Notes: generated from the letters alone by a model not told the origin. DNA of 64,000 bases from Sesamum alatum (GCA_034509735.1 JACGWO010000001.1:27593966-27657965), one strand, 5' to 3'; shown: positions 1 through 12,283, counted from the stretch's first letter. Made by a program: numbers and translations.

Positions 1-119
1 AATTGCATTTATCCCTATATATATTAAACGAGCAATGATAAATGTAAGATATTATGTTAATTTCGAGATTTTTGAACTTCAATTTATATATGTGCCTTTT
101 CCATTTTACATTTTTGCAG

Positions 120-328
120 CAAAGGTTATGGGTGGTTTGGGTGCTGATCAGCCAGAATCAGTTTTGATATGTGACCAGATTTATGGGGCAGAAGTTGGCG
201 ATACATGCTTTAGCATCACTCAGGCTTTCAATCTCACTACAGATATTTTCAGTTCCATCAATCCCAATCTTAATTGCGACAAAATCTTTGTTGGTCAATG
301 GCTTTGTCTGGATGGTTTCACTGTTTGA
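120..328 (+). CDS. LysM-domain protein, 3' terminal exon (partial gene)
   Basis: A pyrimidine-rich tract ending in TTTTTGCAG gives a splice acceptor at 118-119, and the reading frame then runs about 68 residues to a TGA at 326-328. The exon encodes one LysM module: the segments YGAEVGDTCFSI, FNLTT, INPNLNC and FVGQWLC are the core of the short plant LysM proteins that bind GlcNAc-containing glycans (chitin- or peptidoglycan-like). The cysteine pair (DTC, LNC) plus the final WLC fits that family, which is usually about 100-130 aa with a signal peptide. Earlier exons and any signal peptide lie left of the window. An ATG at 35 extends the frame only through intron sequence. Family assignment is from motif recognition; secretion and ligand are inferred. 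Confidence 0.72.
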
Positions 329-1448
329 ATCAATTAAGCTGGGGAGAAGCTGGATTCAATTAAGCGAGGAGAAGCTGATTATTGATAAGGAACTTAGTTT
401 CACGAATAAGACCTAACTTCCATTCTATATATTTTCCATCAATTTAGTGGTTAAGTTGGTGGAAGTTTTTTAATTAGCAAATAATTGAATGAAAGCTGGT
501 CAATTAATTATCCAATTTGATGAAAATACATTGTTTATGTTTACGATGAAGAAATCCATCGTCATAAACTAAAATTTTCAACAGCTTTGTAGAAATCGCA
601 ACCATTATGAAGCTATTACTCAATAAAAACCTAATATCAGACCATCCACAACCGAAATAAAAATGTTGATGCTATGGGTCCAACTAGGCCTGTCAATTGG
701 TAGGGATCTACCCTACTCAGGCCCAGACCCCAAAGAAGCCCAATCAAAAAAATATTACCCAAACTCTACCTAATTTATTAAACCCAACTTAAGACCCATG
801 GGTCTCTAAACCCGACTAGACCCGGAATTTTGGGTCGGGTTCGACCCAGACCCATTTTCTTCTCCTTTTTTTTTTCTCTTTTTTTTTAACTACTCAAACT
901 AATGAATCAACAAACACAAAATTATCAAGTATTCTCAATTCTTACAACTTATCTGTATTCTGATTAAAGAAATCAAGCAAACATTGTAAGCATTCTACAT
1001 TATCAACAAACATATAAGAATCTTTTGGAATCCACCAAGACTCCACCGCCTCAACATACCACCATGACCCATCATTCTACATTCTACATTCTCAATTCTT
1101 ACAACATTCTACATTCTCAATTCTTTACACAAAAGGAAACCCATTACAGTTAAATTTCAAGAATAGATTGTCCGAGGGAAGTTAAACTTCAAGAACAAAT
1201 TGTCCACGGGATGCTTACATCGTCAATTCCCGTAATGGCGAAGGCCCGGGTCCGGCATTTCGTTGAGGCCCTGATTCTTTACTAGGCGGATGGCGGCGGT
1301 GTGAGCACGAGGAGGCGACGACGATAGCGGCGAGGAGGGGCGGCGTGAGCGAAGAGGAGGCGGCGACGGTGTGAGGACGAGGCGGCGACGGCGGAGGTGG
1401 CGGGTTTTGAAGAGATTGAGAAAGTTTTACGCACAAAATCATTTATGA
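329..1448. other. Intergenic spacer with low-complexity tracts
   Basis: No convincing gene. At 685-860 there is a GGGTC/GACCC-rich stretch starting near CTAGGCCTGTCAATT, which resembles the end of some plant hAT-type MITEs, but no matching far end was found. At 1076-1130 ACATTCTCAATTCTT-type units repeat. At about 1280-1410 a GGC/GAC-rich tract codes only Pro/Ser/Arg-rich frames. Confidence 0.5.
1280..1410. repeat. GGC/GAC-rich simple sequence
   Basis: Degenerate trinucleotide repeat (GGCGGC, GACGAC, GAGGAG). The open frames on the minus strand are proline- and serine-rich low complexity and are not proposed as genes. Confidence 0.6.
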
Positions 1449-2970
1449 AATTAAAGCTGACTTCTGCTTTAATTGTGGACAGATTGGACATGAATTAATA
1501 CGTGTTGTTTTAGAATCGAACACGAAGTCACGCCACAAAATACAAGGAATTTTATGGAAGCTTCACAAGAGAACCAGTCTCAGAGGTAGAGTTGATACTT
1601 AATGGACTGTCATAAAAAACCGACAAAGGATTGCACCCGTGCGCTCAAGGAATTCAATGCTATCAAAGACAGTGAAAGGATGAGAAGCAACAACACAAAA
1701 CAACCAGTCTTTGATGTGGTGAAGTCCATAGGCATTGAACCAGAATCAAATCAGAACAAAAAAACAAAAAAAAAAAAAAAAAAGGCACAAACAAAATTTC
1801 GAAGCCGAAGGCTACTAACACCATTGAACTTCGAGCAACAGCTGCAGAGAAGACCCAATGAATGAACCGATGATGGAAGAAGACACACGAGTGATATCAT
1901 GAGAAAGGGAAATCTCCCATCTTCCCTCATCAGTCCTAACAAGAAATCACGAAGACATAGCTTTCCAACACAATAACGCTCTTGCAAGTGCAACCTTAGT
2001 CTTGGACATGTCCACCGCCCCTTCACGTGACATTGCCCAGGTAAGTCATTTCGAACCTACCAAACTCCATTCCATGTCGGCCCCTGAGGAGTTGGACCTG
2101 CCCTAATCCACCTTGCCAAACACAAAACCAAACATTAGTACTTCAAATTGCAGCACATAGTCTCAAACCACATCCTTCTCACATGCTCTAGCTGACCTAA
2201 CCTCAAGCCTAAACCACTAGATGCCGCCACACAATCTGCCTACAGTCTATAACATTACATCATCTACAGTTGCTTTACTTGAAAAACATACAGCATCGCA
2301 TGTACCGATGGAAACAATATATATAGATAACAGTAGCTCAACCTCTCCACAAGGAAGCTCAGATTTCATCACTGAAAAAGCTCTCCAACCAAAACATGGC
2401 CCTAGCTTCGGTGAACTCTCATTCGAACAACACTCAACGACCACCCAGCGTAACCTTAACACTATCTACCCCACAACCCTAGGACACTGACCTTGCAATA
2501 ACACTAGGAGCACAAAACAACCTAGCCAGCCACCAACAACAACAAGTAAATATTGCCCCCCTCATTCCCCCTCATGCTTCCCCCCTTATCAAAGGGAACC
2601 AACATCAGATGAAGAGGTGGATGCACCTCTAGGCTTCGAACAACCCTTCCAATTCACAACCACACCAGACACAGCCCCAAGGAGAAGCTCCAAAAATGCA
2701 GGAAAACACAAAGAAACAGCCATGCAAGCTTCAAACCTAAGGGCCAGAAACAATCTAATAACACTAGGAGAACACGAGTTCATAGTTCAACCATTCCACG
2801 TGGTCCCGCATATTTTTATCGATCTCCCATGCAATACACGTCTGATTATAGACGTCAACCAAGAAATAGAAGCTTTTGAAAGGGATAGGGAAAGAGAGAT
2901 CCAATTCCATATACTAGTGTTCCAAATCCCAAGCTTGCAGCAACTCCGCTATCAAAACACATAGCTCCAG
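1449..2970 (+). pseudogene. L1-type LINE ORF1 relic (CCHC knuckle and C-terminal part)
   Basis: Near 1449-1500 one frame reads YEIKADFCFNCGQIGHE, the signature of the single CCHC zinc knuckle that follows the DUF4283 domain in plant L1-type ORF1 proteins; these bind the element RNA. Downstream, frames at 1602-1865, 2221-2490 and 2617-2964 are rich in Ser, Thr, Pro and Lys, as the ORF1 C-terminus usually is, and share composition and strand. No reverse transcriptase or endonuclease frame follows: the relic stops at the LTR that begins at 3060. The knuckle identification is fairly safe; joining the later frames to it is inference. Confidence 0.5.
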
Positions 2971-3059
2971 AATGGTTTTGCACAGGAGAACCTTCCGAGA
3001 CAAAATGGTTCTCAACCCCGTATCTCACACCCACTCCCACTCTTACGAAGGTTCTTTTG

Positions 3060-4780
3060 TGTAGAGGAATCGATACAAGTCCGGGACGTTAAATGAGCAA
3101 CGAAAGCGATAAATAAAATAATAAACGGGATCACATCCCACATCAATTGGGCTATTCGTGCACTTGCACACCAATTAGTTGAGGTGAGTCAAAGAGTAAA
3201 TATTCTTTGAGAGAAGTGAGTGTCCTAGCTTCAAATCTCTCCTCCAACAATGGATTCTTCCTTTGTTCAGACAAGAGCAAAGTTATGCTCTCTCTAGCAA
3301 GTCCACACAAAACAATAACATGTGTCTCTTTGAGCCTTGCTAAAAAGTCAAGAGAGTGGGACTAGAACAACACTTCTATGAAGTAGAAAGTGTTCTAGAT
3401 TTCTTAAGAAAACTTTGAATGAACTTCAAACTATTAAGAAAATGACGGAAAGATAAACTTTTCAGGAAGAAGAGAGATAATGAGAGAAAAGGAGCAAGAT
3501 ATATATATATATATATATATATCCACCAAGACTCCAACACTCTCTCTATATAGAGGTGGTGATTCATTCAAGTCAATTATAGGTGAGCTCTACTCATGAG
3601 GATGCAAACCCCTAATCAAAGGTCGTTAATTAATGGTAGGTCCTTGTGGTCCCTTGAGAGTCCCTTGAGACTTGAGCACAATTTGAAGTAAACATACTTT
3701 GACTTTAGATTAGTAATTAATTGATCCAACTAATTAATTTAAATCCATATCAAATCATTTATTTAATTCTTAGACCTAAAATTAATATTCTAATTAATTA
3801 ATCCCAAAATCTAAATATTTAACTAATTTAATTAATTAACACTTAGGGTTTCCTATCACATAAGACCTCAATCGAATAATTTAATTATTTACATAATTAA
3901 TTTAAACTCCTTTAAATTAATCCTCTCTCTTCCAGAATTAATTCATTAATTAATTTCCATTCGAAATTAATTCTCCAATTAATTCCCACAATATCATTAG
4001 TATTTTGCGTGTGACCCTTATAGGTCCACATTCAGCTAGACTTGGGCTTGTATCACATGTACAATTTAATCCGACAACTAACTTGCTTTAGATTAATTAA
4101 ATCATATTTAATTAATTACTTTCGATTAACTCATTAATCCAAGAGTACTCGTTACCCTGAATGGCCGTCTAGCAACAGTCCATGGTACTAGAAAATAGGC
4201 GAAATTGGTGTGGATCTTTAACTGCGCGTACTATATGGATATGGTGCTTCCAAAAGCTATCTCCCGATCAAGGTCTAGGCACGAAATTTTAAATTGATTC
4301 CCATACTTGGCTTCGATAACTATTTATCCACTCTTATCTGTGTTTCTGATTAATCAACATTTGAAACTATTTTTCTATTTGATTAACAGTTGTGGCCACA
4401 AACTTCTAGAGATAAACACAATCTAGAGGCATAGGAGATCACCATCATCTCATGATGGGCGATGGATTCCTTCTTGGAGTGCACCAACCTCCATGTATGT
4501 TCTGACAGCACTGGTCCAGGGCTTTGGGCAACCACGTAATCACAGAGATACATCAGCCAGGACAAAGATACAGCCGCCCCATACACAAGGCTACTGTGGC
4601 TCCACTAACTTCCATACTATCACAGCTAAGGAGTTCCAGTCATACCGATCACGCCATAAGGGCTTTCATATGACAACTCATGCGAGTCAATTCAGTGAAC
4701 TTGACAATCCACTTTTCAAGAACCTACTAATGTGCATAGACATCATACGTCTATCATCGATGAAACTCAACACTTATCAT
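3060..4780 (-). mobile_element. Copia LTR, minus strand, truncated by element D
   Basis: The reverse complement ends in CCCGGACTTG...CTCTACA, related to the LTR end of element A, and carries the conserved U3 blocks in order: GTCTAGCTGAATG, the hairpin at 4442-4458 and the palindrome TTGTGGCCACAA at 4390-4401. The part matching the LTR 5' end is missing, because copia D starts exactly at 4781. No internal coding region of this element is present, so it is a solo or truncated LTR. Confidence 0.7.
3499..3522. repeat. (AT)n microsatellite
   Basis: Uninterrupted AT dinucleotides inside the minus-strand LTR, near its probable promoter side. Confidence 0.9.
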
Positions 4781-5652
4781 TGTTAGAATAGGTGACTAGA
4801 AAGCCAATTAGATTGGGCTTTATGTAATCTACTTTATAACTCGATGTAATGTAATATTATATACTGAAAAAAGTGAGTATTCGTTATTATTGGCATTATG
4901 TTTGTTGTGCTCATTCCAGTGTGTTTATTTCTATTCACATATATCATAACAAAGCCCAAAGACTAATAGACAACTCATGTAGTTGGGCCACACATTGGAT
5001 TGTGGTTATGAAACTAACTGATAAAGGGTTGGTCTGAAAAGTTATAAATCGAGGGCCTTGAGTCAGGGCATCGAGCTTCCTATCGAGACTTGTGCTTGTA
5101 TCATATTCATTGGATGAGTGGCGTGTTTAATCGGTGACAGACATGGGACATCTATACGATCTTAGTGGATTGGTCGACTGGGGTCGAGTCGATTGACCTG
5201 ACTCACGGAGAATCATCATATGGGAGCCTTGGAGGTTTGATCGGTATGACTGGAGTTCCTGATTCCGATGGTATGGGAGTAGTCCTCTAACTTGAGGAAC
5301 CGTGACAATCACGTGCACAAAATAGTTGTATCTTGGATCTAGCGAGAGGTGATCGTGTCACGGACATGTTCATTATAAGCCTTGTCCAGTGCAGTCAGAA
5401 ATGTGTAGCGAGGATGGTGGGTTTTAAGAAGAGGATCCGTCCCCTGTCAGTATGTGACAGACGTATCTCCTATACACTCAGAGACACATTTATACTACTT
5501 GAAACTGTGGCTACAGTAGTTGATCGAGTAGGCAAAGGTTTCTTGCATCGAGGCAATGAAGCAAATGTAGTCTCGAGTATTAAACATAGCTTTCTAGTCC
5601 AGAATGGGAACCGACGCCCAATTCCATACCCTAGACTAAGACCGAGAGATAG
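4781..5652 (+). repeat. 5' LTR of element D, first 0.87 kb
   Basis: Carries the conserved U3 blocks, including the CTGTCA/TGACAG hairpin at 5444-5460. The LTR breaks off in GAGAGATAGGAT, which is also similar to integrase sequence, suggesting a microhomology deletion that removed the rest of the LTR, the primer site, gag and protease. Confidence 0.75.
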
Positions 5653-7202
5653 GATAGGAGGTTTGTGGACTCAAAGAGTCTGGAAATAGACCATTTGGAT
5701 AACCTACCAACTTGCGAGTCCAGTGTAAAGGGAAAAATGACCGAGAAACCTTTTGTTGGACAAAGCACGCTAGATAATGGTCTACTGGATTTGATCCATA
5801 CCAAAGTCTATGGTCCACTAAATACTCAGGCCAGAGGTGGGTACTCATACTTCATAACCTTTACCGATGATCACTCACGGTATGGTTATGTTTACATAAT
5901 GAAGTACAAGTCTGAAGCCTTGGGAAAGTTTAGAGAATACAGACTTGAAGTTGAGACCCAAACCGATCATAAGATTAAGTCTCTTCGGTTGGGCCGACGA
6001 GGAGAGTATGTAAGTGGTGAATTCATTGATTACCTAAAAGAGCATAGGATTATCTCTCAATGGACTCCTCCTGGAACACCACAATTGAATGGTGTGTCTG
6101 AAAGGAGGAGTTGGACCTTGTTGGACATGTCTGATTCATGATGAGTTTTACCGAACTACCCTTGTCCTTCTAGGGACACGCTTTTGAGACGGCGGCCAAA
6201 CTTTTGAACATGGAGCCATCTAAGAAGATAACTCAAATGCCATAGGAGATTTGGCATGGCAAGCCTGCCTCTACAAATACTTGAAAGTGTGAGGTAGCCT
6301 CGTATATGTCAAGAGATTAGTGGGAGATAACTGGACTCGAGGTCTAGTTTCTGCAGGTTTATCGGATATTCAAAAGAAACTGTGGGATATTATTTCTATG
6401 ATCCCTCCGAGAAAAAGATTTTTATCTCGAGGAACGTAGTGTTCTTGGAAAATGGCTTTCCATCAGATAGCTGACGCGATGAGATACTCCTTGAGAAATC
6501 AAGTGAGGTACCTATAATTTCCACTGATGATATTCCAATCCTTCATAGGTCGGCCAGAGTATCCCAACAACCTGATAGGTATGGGTTTCTAGGACTGACT
6601 AGTCAATTGGATAATGAACCAAACATATACAGAGAAGTGATGTCGAACATCGACTCGGATAAGTGGCTTGAGGCCATGAAATCCAAAATGGACTCGATGT
6701 GTCTAAACTAGGTTTGGACCCTAGTAGATCCACCCAAGGGCGTCAAGCCCGTAGGGTGTAAATGGGTCTACAAACATAATCTTAGAGTTGATGGGGAGGT
6801 TACAACCTTCACGGCCAGGCTTGTTGAAAAAGGTTATACTCAACAACCCGGGGTCGATTTTGACGAAACCTACTTGCCTGTGGCATTGGCTAAGTCCATT
6901 CGGATACTGCTTGCCATAGTAGCATGGTATGACTATGAAATATGGCAGATGGATGTTAAAACGACCTTCCGTAATAGTTTCAATGAGGAAGAATCTACAT
7001 GGATCAACCGGAGGGGTTCACAATTGTTGGAACAGAGCAAAAAATCTGTCGTCTCTAAAAGTCTATCTATGGCCTCAAACAAGCTTTCGAAAGTTGGAAA
7101 TTATGTTTTGATGAAGTCATACAGGGATATAATTTCATCAAGAACGACTTTAGACACTTGTGTATACAAGAAGGTCAGTCGGAGGTCAGTAACATACGTC
7201 AT
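5653..7202 (+). pseudogene. Copia integrase and RT relic (element D)
   Basis: Starts in the GAG-pre-integrase region (LVDSKSLEI; LPTCESSVKGKM) and runs through the integrase core: ARGGYSYFITFTDDHSRYGY contains the second catalytic Asp. The first catalytic position reads HTKVYGP instead of HTDVCGP, so that Asp is lost, and the DRGGEY motif has become GRRGEY. After about 6140 the frame is broken repeatedly, but WVYK, IWQMDVKT and MDQPEGF-like RT segments can still be followed to about 7190. Compared with E-beta it lacks gag and protease. Dead copy. Confidence 0.8.
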
Positions 7203-7762
7203 TTGATCCCCTGAATTGATGCTTATTATCAATCTTTGTGAGAGTTTATAAGGGAACTCGCTTTAACATGCCCTCACTCTACGAGATGAACTCAATAGAA
7301 AAAAGGGGAGGGGCGCATATTTCTTTTTTAGAAAAATAGATAAAGCCAAAAATTAACCTATGGACGCTTAACAACAAAAGAAGAAGAAAGATGAAGTAAA
7401 ACAAAGCCAACAAGCCACTGCGTTCCTCGAAAGCCCATCTCTCTCAATCTCTTCTCTTTGCTTGTAGGAACAAGGAAGGGGCTTGTCTATCGAATACTCT
7501 CTTGTCTCGTTTATGGAGTGGTTCTCTATTATCTTTATCTTGATCGTGTAGGATCTGGATGAAGTTTGCCCTAGGAGCTTGATATGATCATGTCTGAGGT
7601 TCCTTGGATCATTCCATCTTCTTTCTGCATAAAAGGAAGCGTTTCAAAGCAAGGCTGGTCTATGGTATACGGGGGAGATCCAGCAATGATTCCATCTTTT
7701 TACATCAAAGTTGCTATGCCAATGAATGTCTTTGGAAGGTGAAGAAGCCGAAACCTATACCT
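7203..7762. other. Unidentified 0.56-kb segment inside RT of element D
   Basis: RT homology stops after AAGAAGGTCAGT and resumes at CTTGTGTTTTACGTGGACGAC (the YVDD active-site region). The segment between has no copia or LTR similarity and no significant ORF. Its more even base composition and purine tracts (AAGAAGAAGAAAGATG) recall plant organellar, especially mitochondrial, spacer DNA. The organellar origin is only a guess. Confidence 0.35.
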
Positions 7763-7929
7763 CTACCTTGTGTTTTACGTGGACGACATCTTGCTCATTA
7801 TGAATGATGCTAAGATGTTAGCAGACACTAAAAAGATGTTGGGAATGACCCAGTCGTCGTATATTGAGAAGTTCTCGAAGAGATTCAAGATGAAAAACTC
7901 AAAACGAGGATTCCTTCCTATGAGGCATG
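7763..7929 (+). pseudogene. Copia RT fragment with YVDD (element D)
   Basis: One frame gives LVFYVDDILLI, the RT catalytic motif, followed by a shortened thumb/connection region (MLGMTQSSYIEK, NSKRGFLPMRH). The fragment is cut at GAGGCATG by the solo LTR at 7930 and continues at 10135. Confidence 0.8.
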
Positions 7930-10134
7930 TATTAGAATAGGTGACCAGAAAGCCAATAGGTTTGGCAATTTGTAACCTATCTGACAACTTGATGTAAATG
8001 TAATATTATTATGTGATGAATAAGATGAGTATTCGTCACCAATGGTACCTTCTTTGTTGCGCTCATCTTACATTTGTTAAAACCGTGTTTAACTTATATC
8101 GCAACAAAGCCCACAGACCATGGATAACAACCGCATTGGATGGTGGTCATGAAACCAACTGATTAAGAGTTAGGTCTGAAACGTTCCAAGTCGAGGACCT
8201 CGAGACAGGGCATCGAGAGTCCTATTGAGACTTGCGTCAAGAGTCGTGTTCATTGGATGAGTGCCGTGTTTCATCGGCGACAGGCGTGGGACGCCTACAC
8301 GATCTTGATGGGTTGGTCGACTGGGGTCGAGCCGACTGGACTGACTCTCGGGGATCATCATATGGAAGCCTTGGAGGCTTGGTCGGTATGATTGGATTCC
8401 CCGGTTCCGATAGTACGGGAGTAATCCTCAGACTTGAGGAATCATGGTAGTCACGTGCATTATAAGACTTGGATCTGGCGAGAGGTGATCATTCTGTAAG
8501 ATGATCATTATAAGCCTTGTCCAGTACAGTCGGAATGTGTAGCGAGGACGGTGGATTCCAAGAAGAGGATCCGTCCCCTGTCAGTATGTGACAGAGGTAT
8601 CTCCTATGCACTCGGAGACACGTTCATGCTGTTTGAAGCTGTGGCCATAGTGGTTGGTCGAACAGGGAATGGTTTCCTGTGTCGACGCAATGAAGCATAC
8701 GTGGTCTCGAGTATTAAGCATAGATGCCTAGTCAAGGATGGGAACCGACGCCCAATTCCATACCCTAGACTAAGGCCGGGAGACGGTAGACGGAAGGATC
8801 GTACCCGTACGGAATCGACGCCTAAATGTTCACGCCAATTCACCTAGTCTCTAGTGCCATGGACCGTTGCTAGACGGCCACCCATGGTAACGGGCCCTTG
8901 TGGGACACGGGCCCAAGTCTAGCTGAGGGTGAACCTAAAGGGTCACACACAAATCACCGAGGAGGTTGAGAGATCGACTTGGAGTTAATCTCGAAGGATA
9001 AAATAAGTAATTGGATTACTTAAGGGAAAGTCCATTGGATGGACGGGCCGATATTGTATCGGGCTTTCATTTAATCGGTAAATTGAATTTTCGATTAAAT
9101 ATGGAAAGTTGAGATGTTTAGACGTTGGATCTTTTAATTGGATTAAAAGATCAACGGGAATAATTTAAGTGGACATTAAATTGGATTTAATATTGGGTTC
9201 GTCGTAATTGGATTACGATAAAACCCGGTCCGTTAAATTATACCCGAGAGGAGAAATAATTCCTAATTTGGAATGGGAAGACGTTGGACTTCTTTCCTTC
9301 ATTAAACATGGCCGACACGCTCCCTTGGAGGAAGCAAAATCAGCCATGTTTCATGCTAGGTGGTATGTTGACTTATCTCTTTTGGAAAGAGACAAATCAA
9401 CTCCAATCAAGTTCTTCCCTTTTGGTATGATTTGATCATACCATAAATTTTGGTAGGCTTGATTGAAGAAATGATGGTGATTGATTGGAATGAATCTAGA
9501 CATCCTTGGATGAACCTAGACACATTCCAATAATCACATTAATTATGTATATATATTAGAATATACAACACCAAGCATATGTGATTCATTATTCATCTTT
9601 TTCTAGGAAAAAGAGAAGACAAAAATCCTCTCCTCTCTCTCAATTTTCGTGCTCTCTCCCTCTCTTACACTTGTGTTCTTCACTTGATTTTGAATCAAGA
9701 AGAAGAACAAAAAGTTTAAGAGAACACTAATTCATAGTGTTCTTCTCTTAAACCGATTCCTTCCTAAACCCGTTCTTTTCTAGCAAGAAGAACGTGTGTT
9801 TCTTCCGGTGTGGTGTGGATCACCTTTGGAGAATCCATACGTTTGGATTTCGTGAGCATTCCGGAGAAGGAACAACGCTAGTGGCCGGGAGCATACGCTA
9901 AACAATCAAAGGTAACGGTTTATTACGCTTTGATTGATTTCATTTATATATCTATGCCCTATGTGTTTAAATATATGTTTTCAATATTTACACATCCTCC
10001 ATCGAACGCCCGGTTGAGCACCCAAGGGTACACCCCTTGGGATTCGCGTATTTTGAATTTGATTTAAATTTACGCACCATTTCCACGCTTTCTCGCTTCC
10101 GCTCGCGCTCCCGGGCGGATCCGCTTGTCCTTCA
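7930..10134 (+). mobile_element. Solo LTR, family B, in RT of element D
   Basis: Begins TATTAGAATAGGTGACC (TG changed to TA) and ends GGATCCGCTTGTCCTTCA. Flanks are GCATG and GCACA, a 5-bp target duplication with two transitions, and the RT reading continues across them. It carries the hairpin at 8578-8594 and a probable TATA run near 9548. No coding region between LTRs remains, so it formed by LTR-LTR recombination. Short ORFs inside it are not genes. Confidence 0.85.
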
Positions 10135-10611
10135 GCACAGGGTTAAGCTATCCAAGAAACAGTCTCCTAAGACTGATGAGAAGCTTAAGCGGATGTCAGA
10201 CCTCTCTTGTACTTCAGCCGTAGGCAGCATTCAGTACGATGTCCAGTGCATTAGACCTGATGTGGCTTTTTCTTTGAGCGAACAAGTCGATATCAGACGT
10301 GTGCTGGACAAGAACACTGGAGTCGGGTCAAGACCATTCTTAAGTACCTGAAAAGAACTAAGACATTTTCTTGATTTACGGTGGTGGAGAATTGATATTG
10401 AAAGGCTATAGCGATGCTAGCTTTTAGTTAGTCGATGACGATGACGATGCCAAGTCCCAGTAGATCGGATGGACCAAGTCGGCTCGGTAGAAAATACAGC
10501 AGATCCACTAACTAAGCCAGTATCGCAAATTGCTCATACTCAGCATCTGGATAAGATAGGCTTCAGGTTAACGGGCGACTGTCTTTAGTTCAAGTGGGAG
10601 ACTATTAGAAT
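10135..10611 (+). pseudogene. Copia RT end and RNase H relic (element D)
   Basis: Continues the interrupted RT: KLSKKQSPKTDEKLKRM, then VGSIQYDVQC and RPDVAFSLS match the intact copy of E-beta. RNase H is represented by GGGELILKGYSDASF; most of the rest is deleted before the polypurine-like tract CAAGTGGGAG. Several stops. Non-functional. Confidence 0.8.
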
Positions 10612-10612
10612 A

Positions 10613-12283
10613 GGTACCAGAAAGCCAATTACATTATGTTTTATGTAATCTATTTTACAACTCGATGTAATGTAATATTATGTAATGAATAAAGTGAGTA
10701 TTCATTACCATTCGCATTATCTTTGTTGTGCTCATTCCAGTATTTATGTTCACATATATTTCAATAAAGCCCACAGACAATAGACAACTCATGCAGTTGG
10801 GCCACGCATTGGATGGTGGTTATGAAACGAACTAATAAAAGGTTGGTTCTGAAAAGTTCGAATTTGAGGACCTTAAGACAGGGCGTCCTATTGAGATTTG
10901 TGTTTTGTATTATATTCATTAGATGAGTATCGTGCTTCATCGGCAACAGACGTGGGATGTCTACACGATCTTAGTGGGTTGGTCGACTGGGGGTCTAGCT
11001 AACTGACCTGACTTGCGGGAAATCATCATATGGGAGCCTTCGGGGCTTGGTCGGTATGATTGGAGTTCCCTGATTCTGATAGTATGTGAGTAGTCCTCAA
11101 ACTTAAGGAACCATGATGGTCACGTGCACACAATGGCTGTATCTTGGATCTGGCGAGGGTGATCGTGTCACGAATATATTCATTATAAATATTGTCCAGT
11201 GCAATCAGAATGTGTCGTGAGGAAAGTGGGTTTGAATAAGAGGATTCGTCCCCTGTCAGTATGTGACAGAGGTATCTCCTATGCACTTGGAGTCACATTT
11301 ATGCTGCTTGAAATTGTGGCCACAATGGTTGATCGAGCAGGGAAAGGTTTCCTGCATCGTGGCAATGTAGCAAAACATAGTCTAGAGTATTAACATAGCT
11401 GCCTAGTCCAGGATGAGGACCAATGCCCAATTTCATGCCCTAGACTAAGGTCGAGAGACGGTGGATGGATGGACCGTACCCGTGCGAAATCAGGACCAAA
11501 ATATTTTCACCAAACATTCACCTAGTCTCTAGTGTTATGGATTACTGCTAAACGACCAACCATAGTAACAGGCTTATGTTGGACACAAGTGCAAGTCTAG
11601 CTGAGGGTGAACCTAAAGAGTCAGACATAAATCACCGAGAAGGTGAAGGGATTAACTTGGAGTTAATTGGGAAAGATAATAACCGGATTATTTGTGGGAT
11701 GATCCATTAGATGGACGGGCTGATATTGTATCGGGCCTATGTTAATTAATGAATAGGATTTATTAATTAAATAGAGTTACGGGCTTAGGTGTTTTAATTG
11801 GATTAAAAGACTATTGAGGATATTTTCAATCGGACCTTGATTTAAATTGAATTTAATTCATAGGATTCATTGAATTTATTATAATTAGATTAAAATAAAG
11901 CCCGATCCATTAAATTATGGCCCAAGAGACAAATTAATTCCACTTTTGGAGAGGGAAGAGTTGGACTCTTCCCAAAAGTGGATAGGGCCGATTCTGGCTC
12001 TTCATGATAGCACAAAAATCCGCCCTAGCTATTCTTGGATGATGAAGACTTGTTCCTTTTGAAAAGAAACAATCAACTCCAATGAAGCTTCCTTTACTTG
12101 GTATGATTTGATCATACCTTGTCAAAGAGATACTTAATTGAAGATTATCGATGACTGATTGGACTGTATCTAGACATCTTTAGGATGTATCTAGATACAT
12201 TCCAATAGTCTCATTAATAATGTATGTATGTAGGTATATACATATTCATCAATAGAAGAAGTCTCATAATATTTTTCTAGCAA
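10613..12283 (+). repeat. 3' LTR of element D, 3' end missing
   Basis: TATTAGAATAGGTACCAG follows the polypurine-like tract, and the sequence parallels the 5' LTR at 4781. The CTGTCA/TGACAG hairpin and the GTCTAGCTGAGGGTGAACC block are present. It stops near TTTTTCTAGCAAACAATATG, where other LTRs continue for several hundred bases, so its U5 part is lost at the border with LINE sequence. Confidence 0.7.

Larger units (their letters stand above)
4781..12283 (+). mobile_element. Copia element D (old, heavily degraded)
   Basis: TGTTAGAATAGGTGAC at 4781 opens the 5' LTR. A deletion joins this LTR to integrase at about 5650. Degraded integrase and RT follow, then a polypurine-like CAAGTGGGAGAC and a 3' LTR from 10613. 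The two LTRs share the same start (AGAAAGCCAATTA, ACTCGATGTAATG). The element is interrupted by a foreign 0.56-kb segment and a solo LTR, has many nonsense and frameshift changes, and is not functional. Its right end is cut off where LINE sequence starts. Confidence 0.75.

Noticed and set aside
685..870. Possible telomere-like or hAT MITE end (GGGTC repeats, CTAGGCCTGTCAATT)
   Set aside because: The repeats do not match plant telomere units, and no inverted partner or 8-bp duplication was found.
1215..1491. Pro/Ser-rich minus-strand ORFs
   Set aside because: Low-complexity translation of GGC-type repeats, overlapping the LINE knuckle on the other strand.
8232..8847. Repeated 70-110-aa ORFs in LTRs (also near 17169-17800, 24716-25523 and 11199)
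   Set aside because: They follow conserved non-coding U3 sequence, differ in frame and length between copies, and lie in LTRs. Conservation is better explained by structure than by protein.
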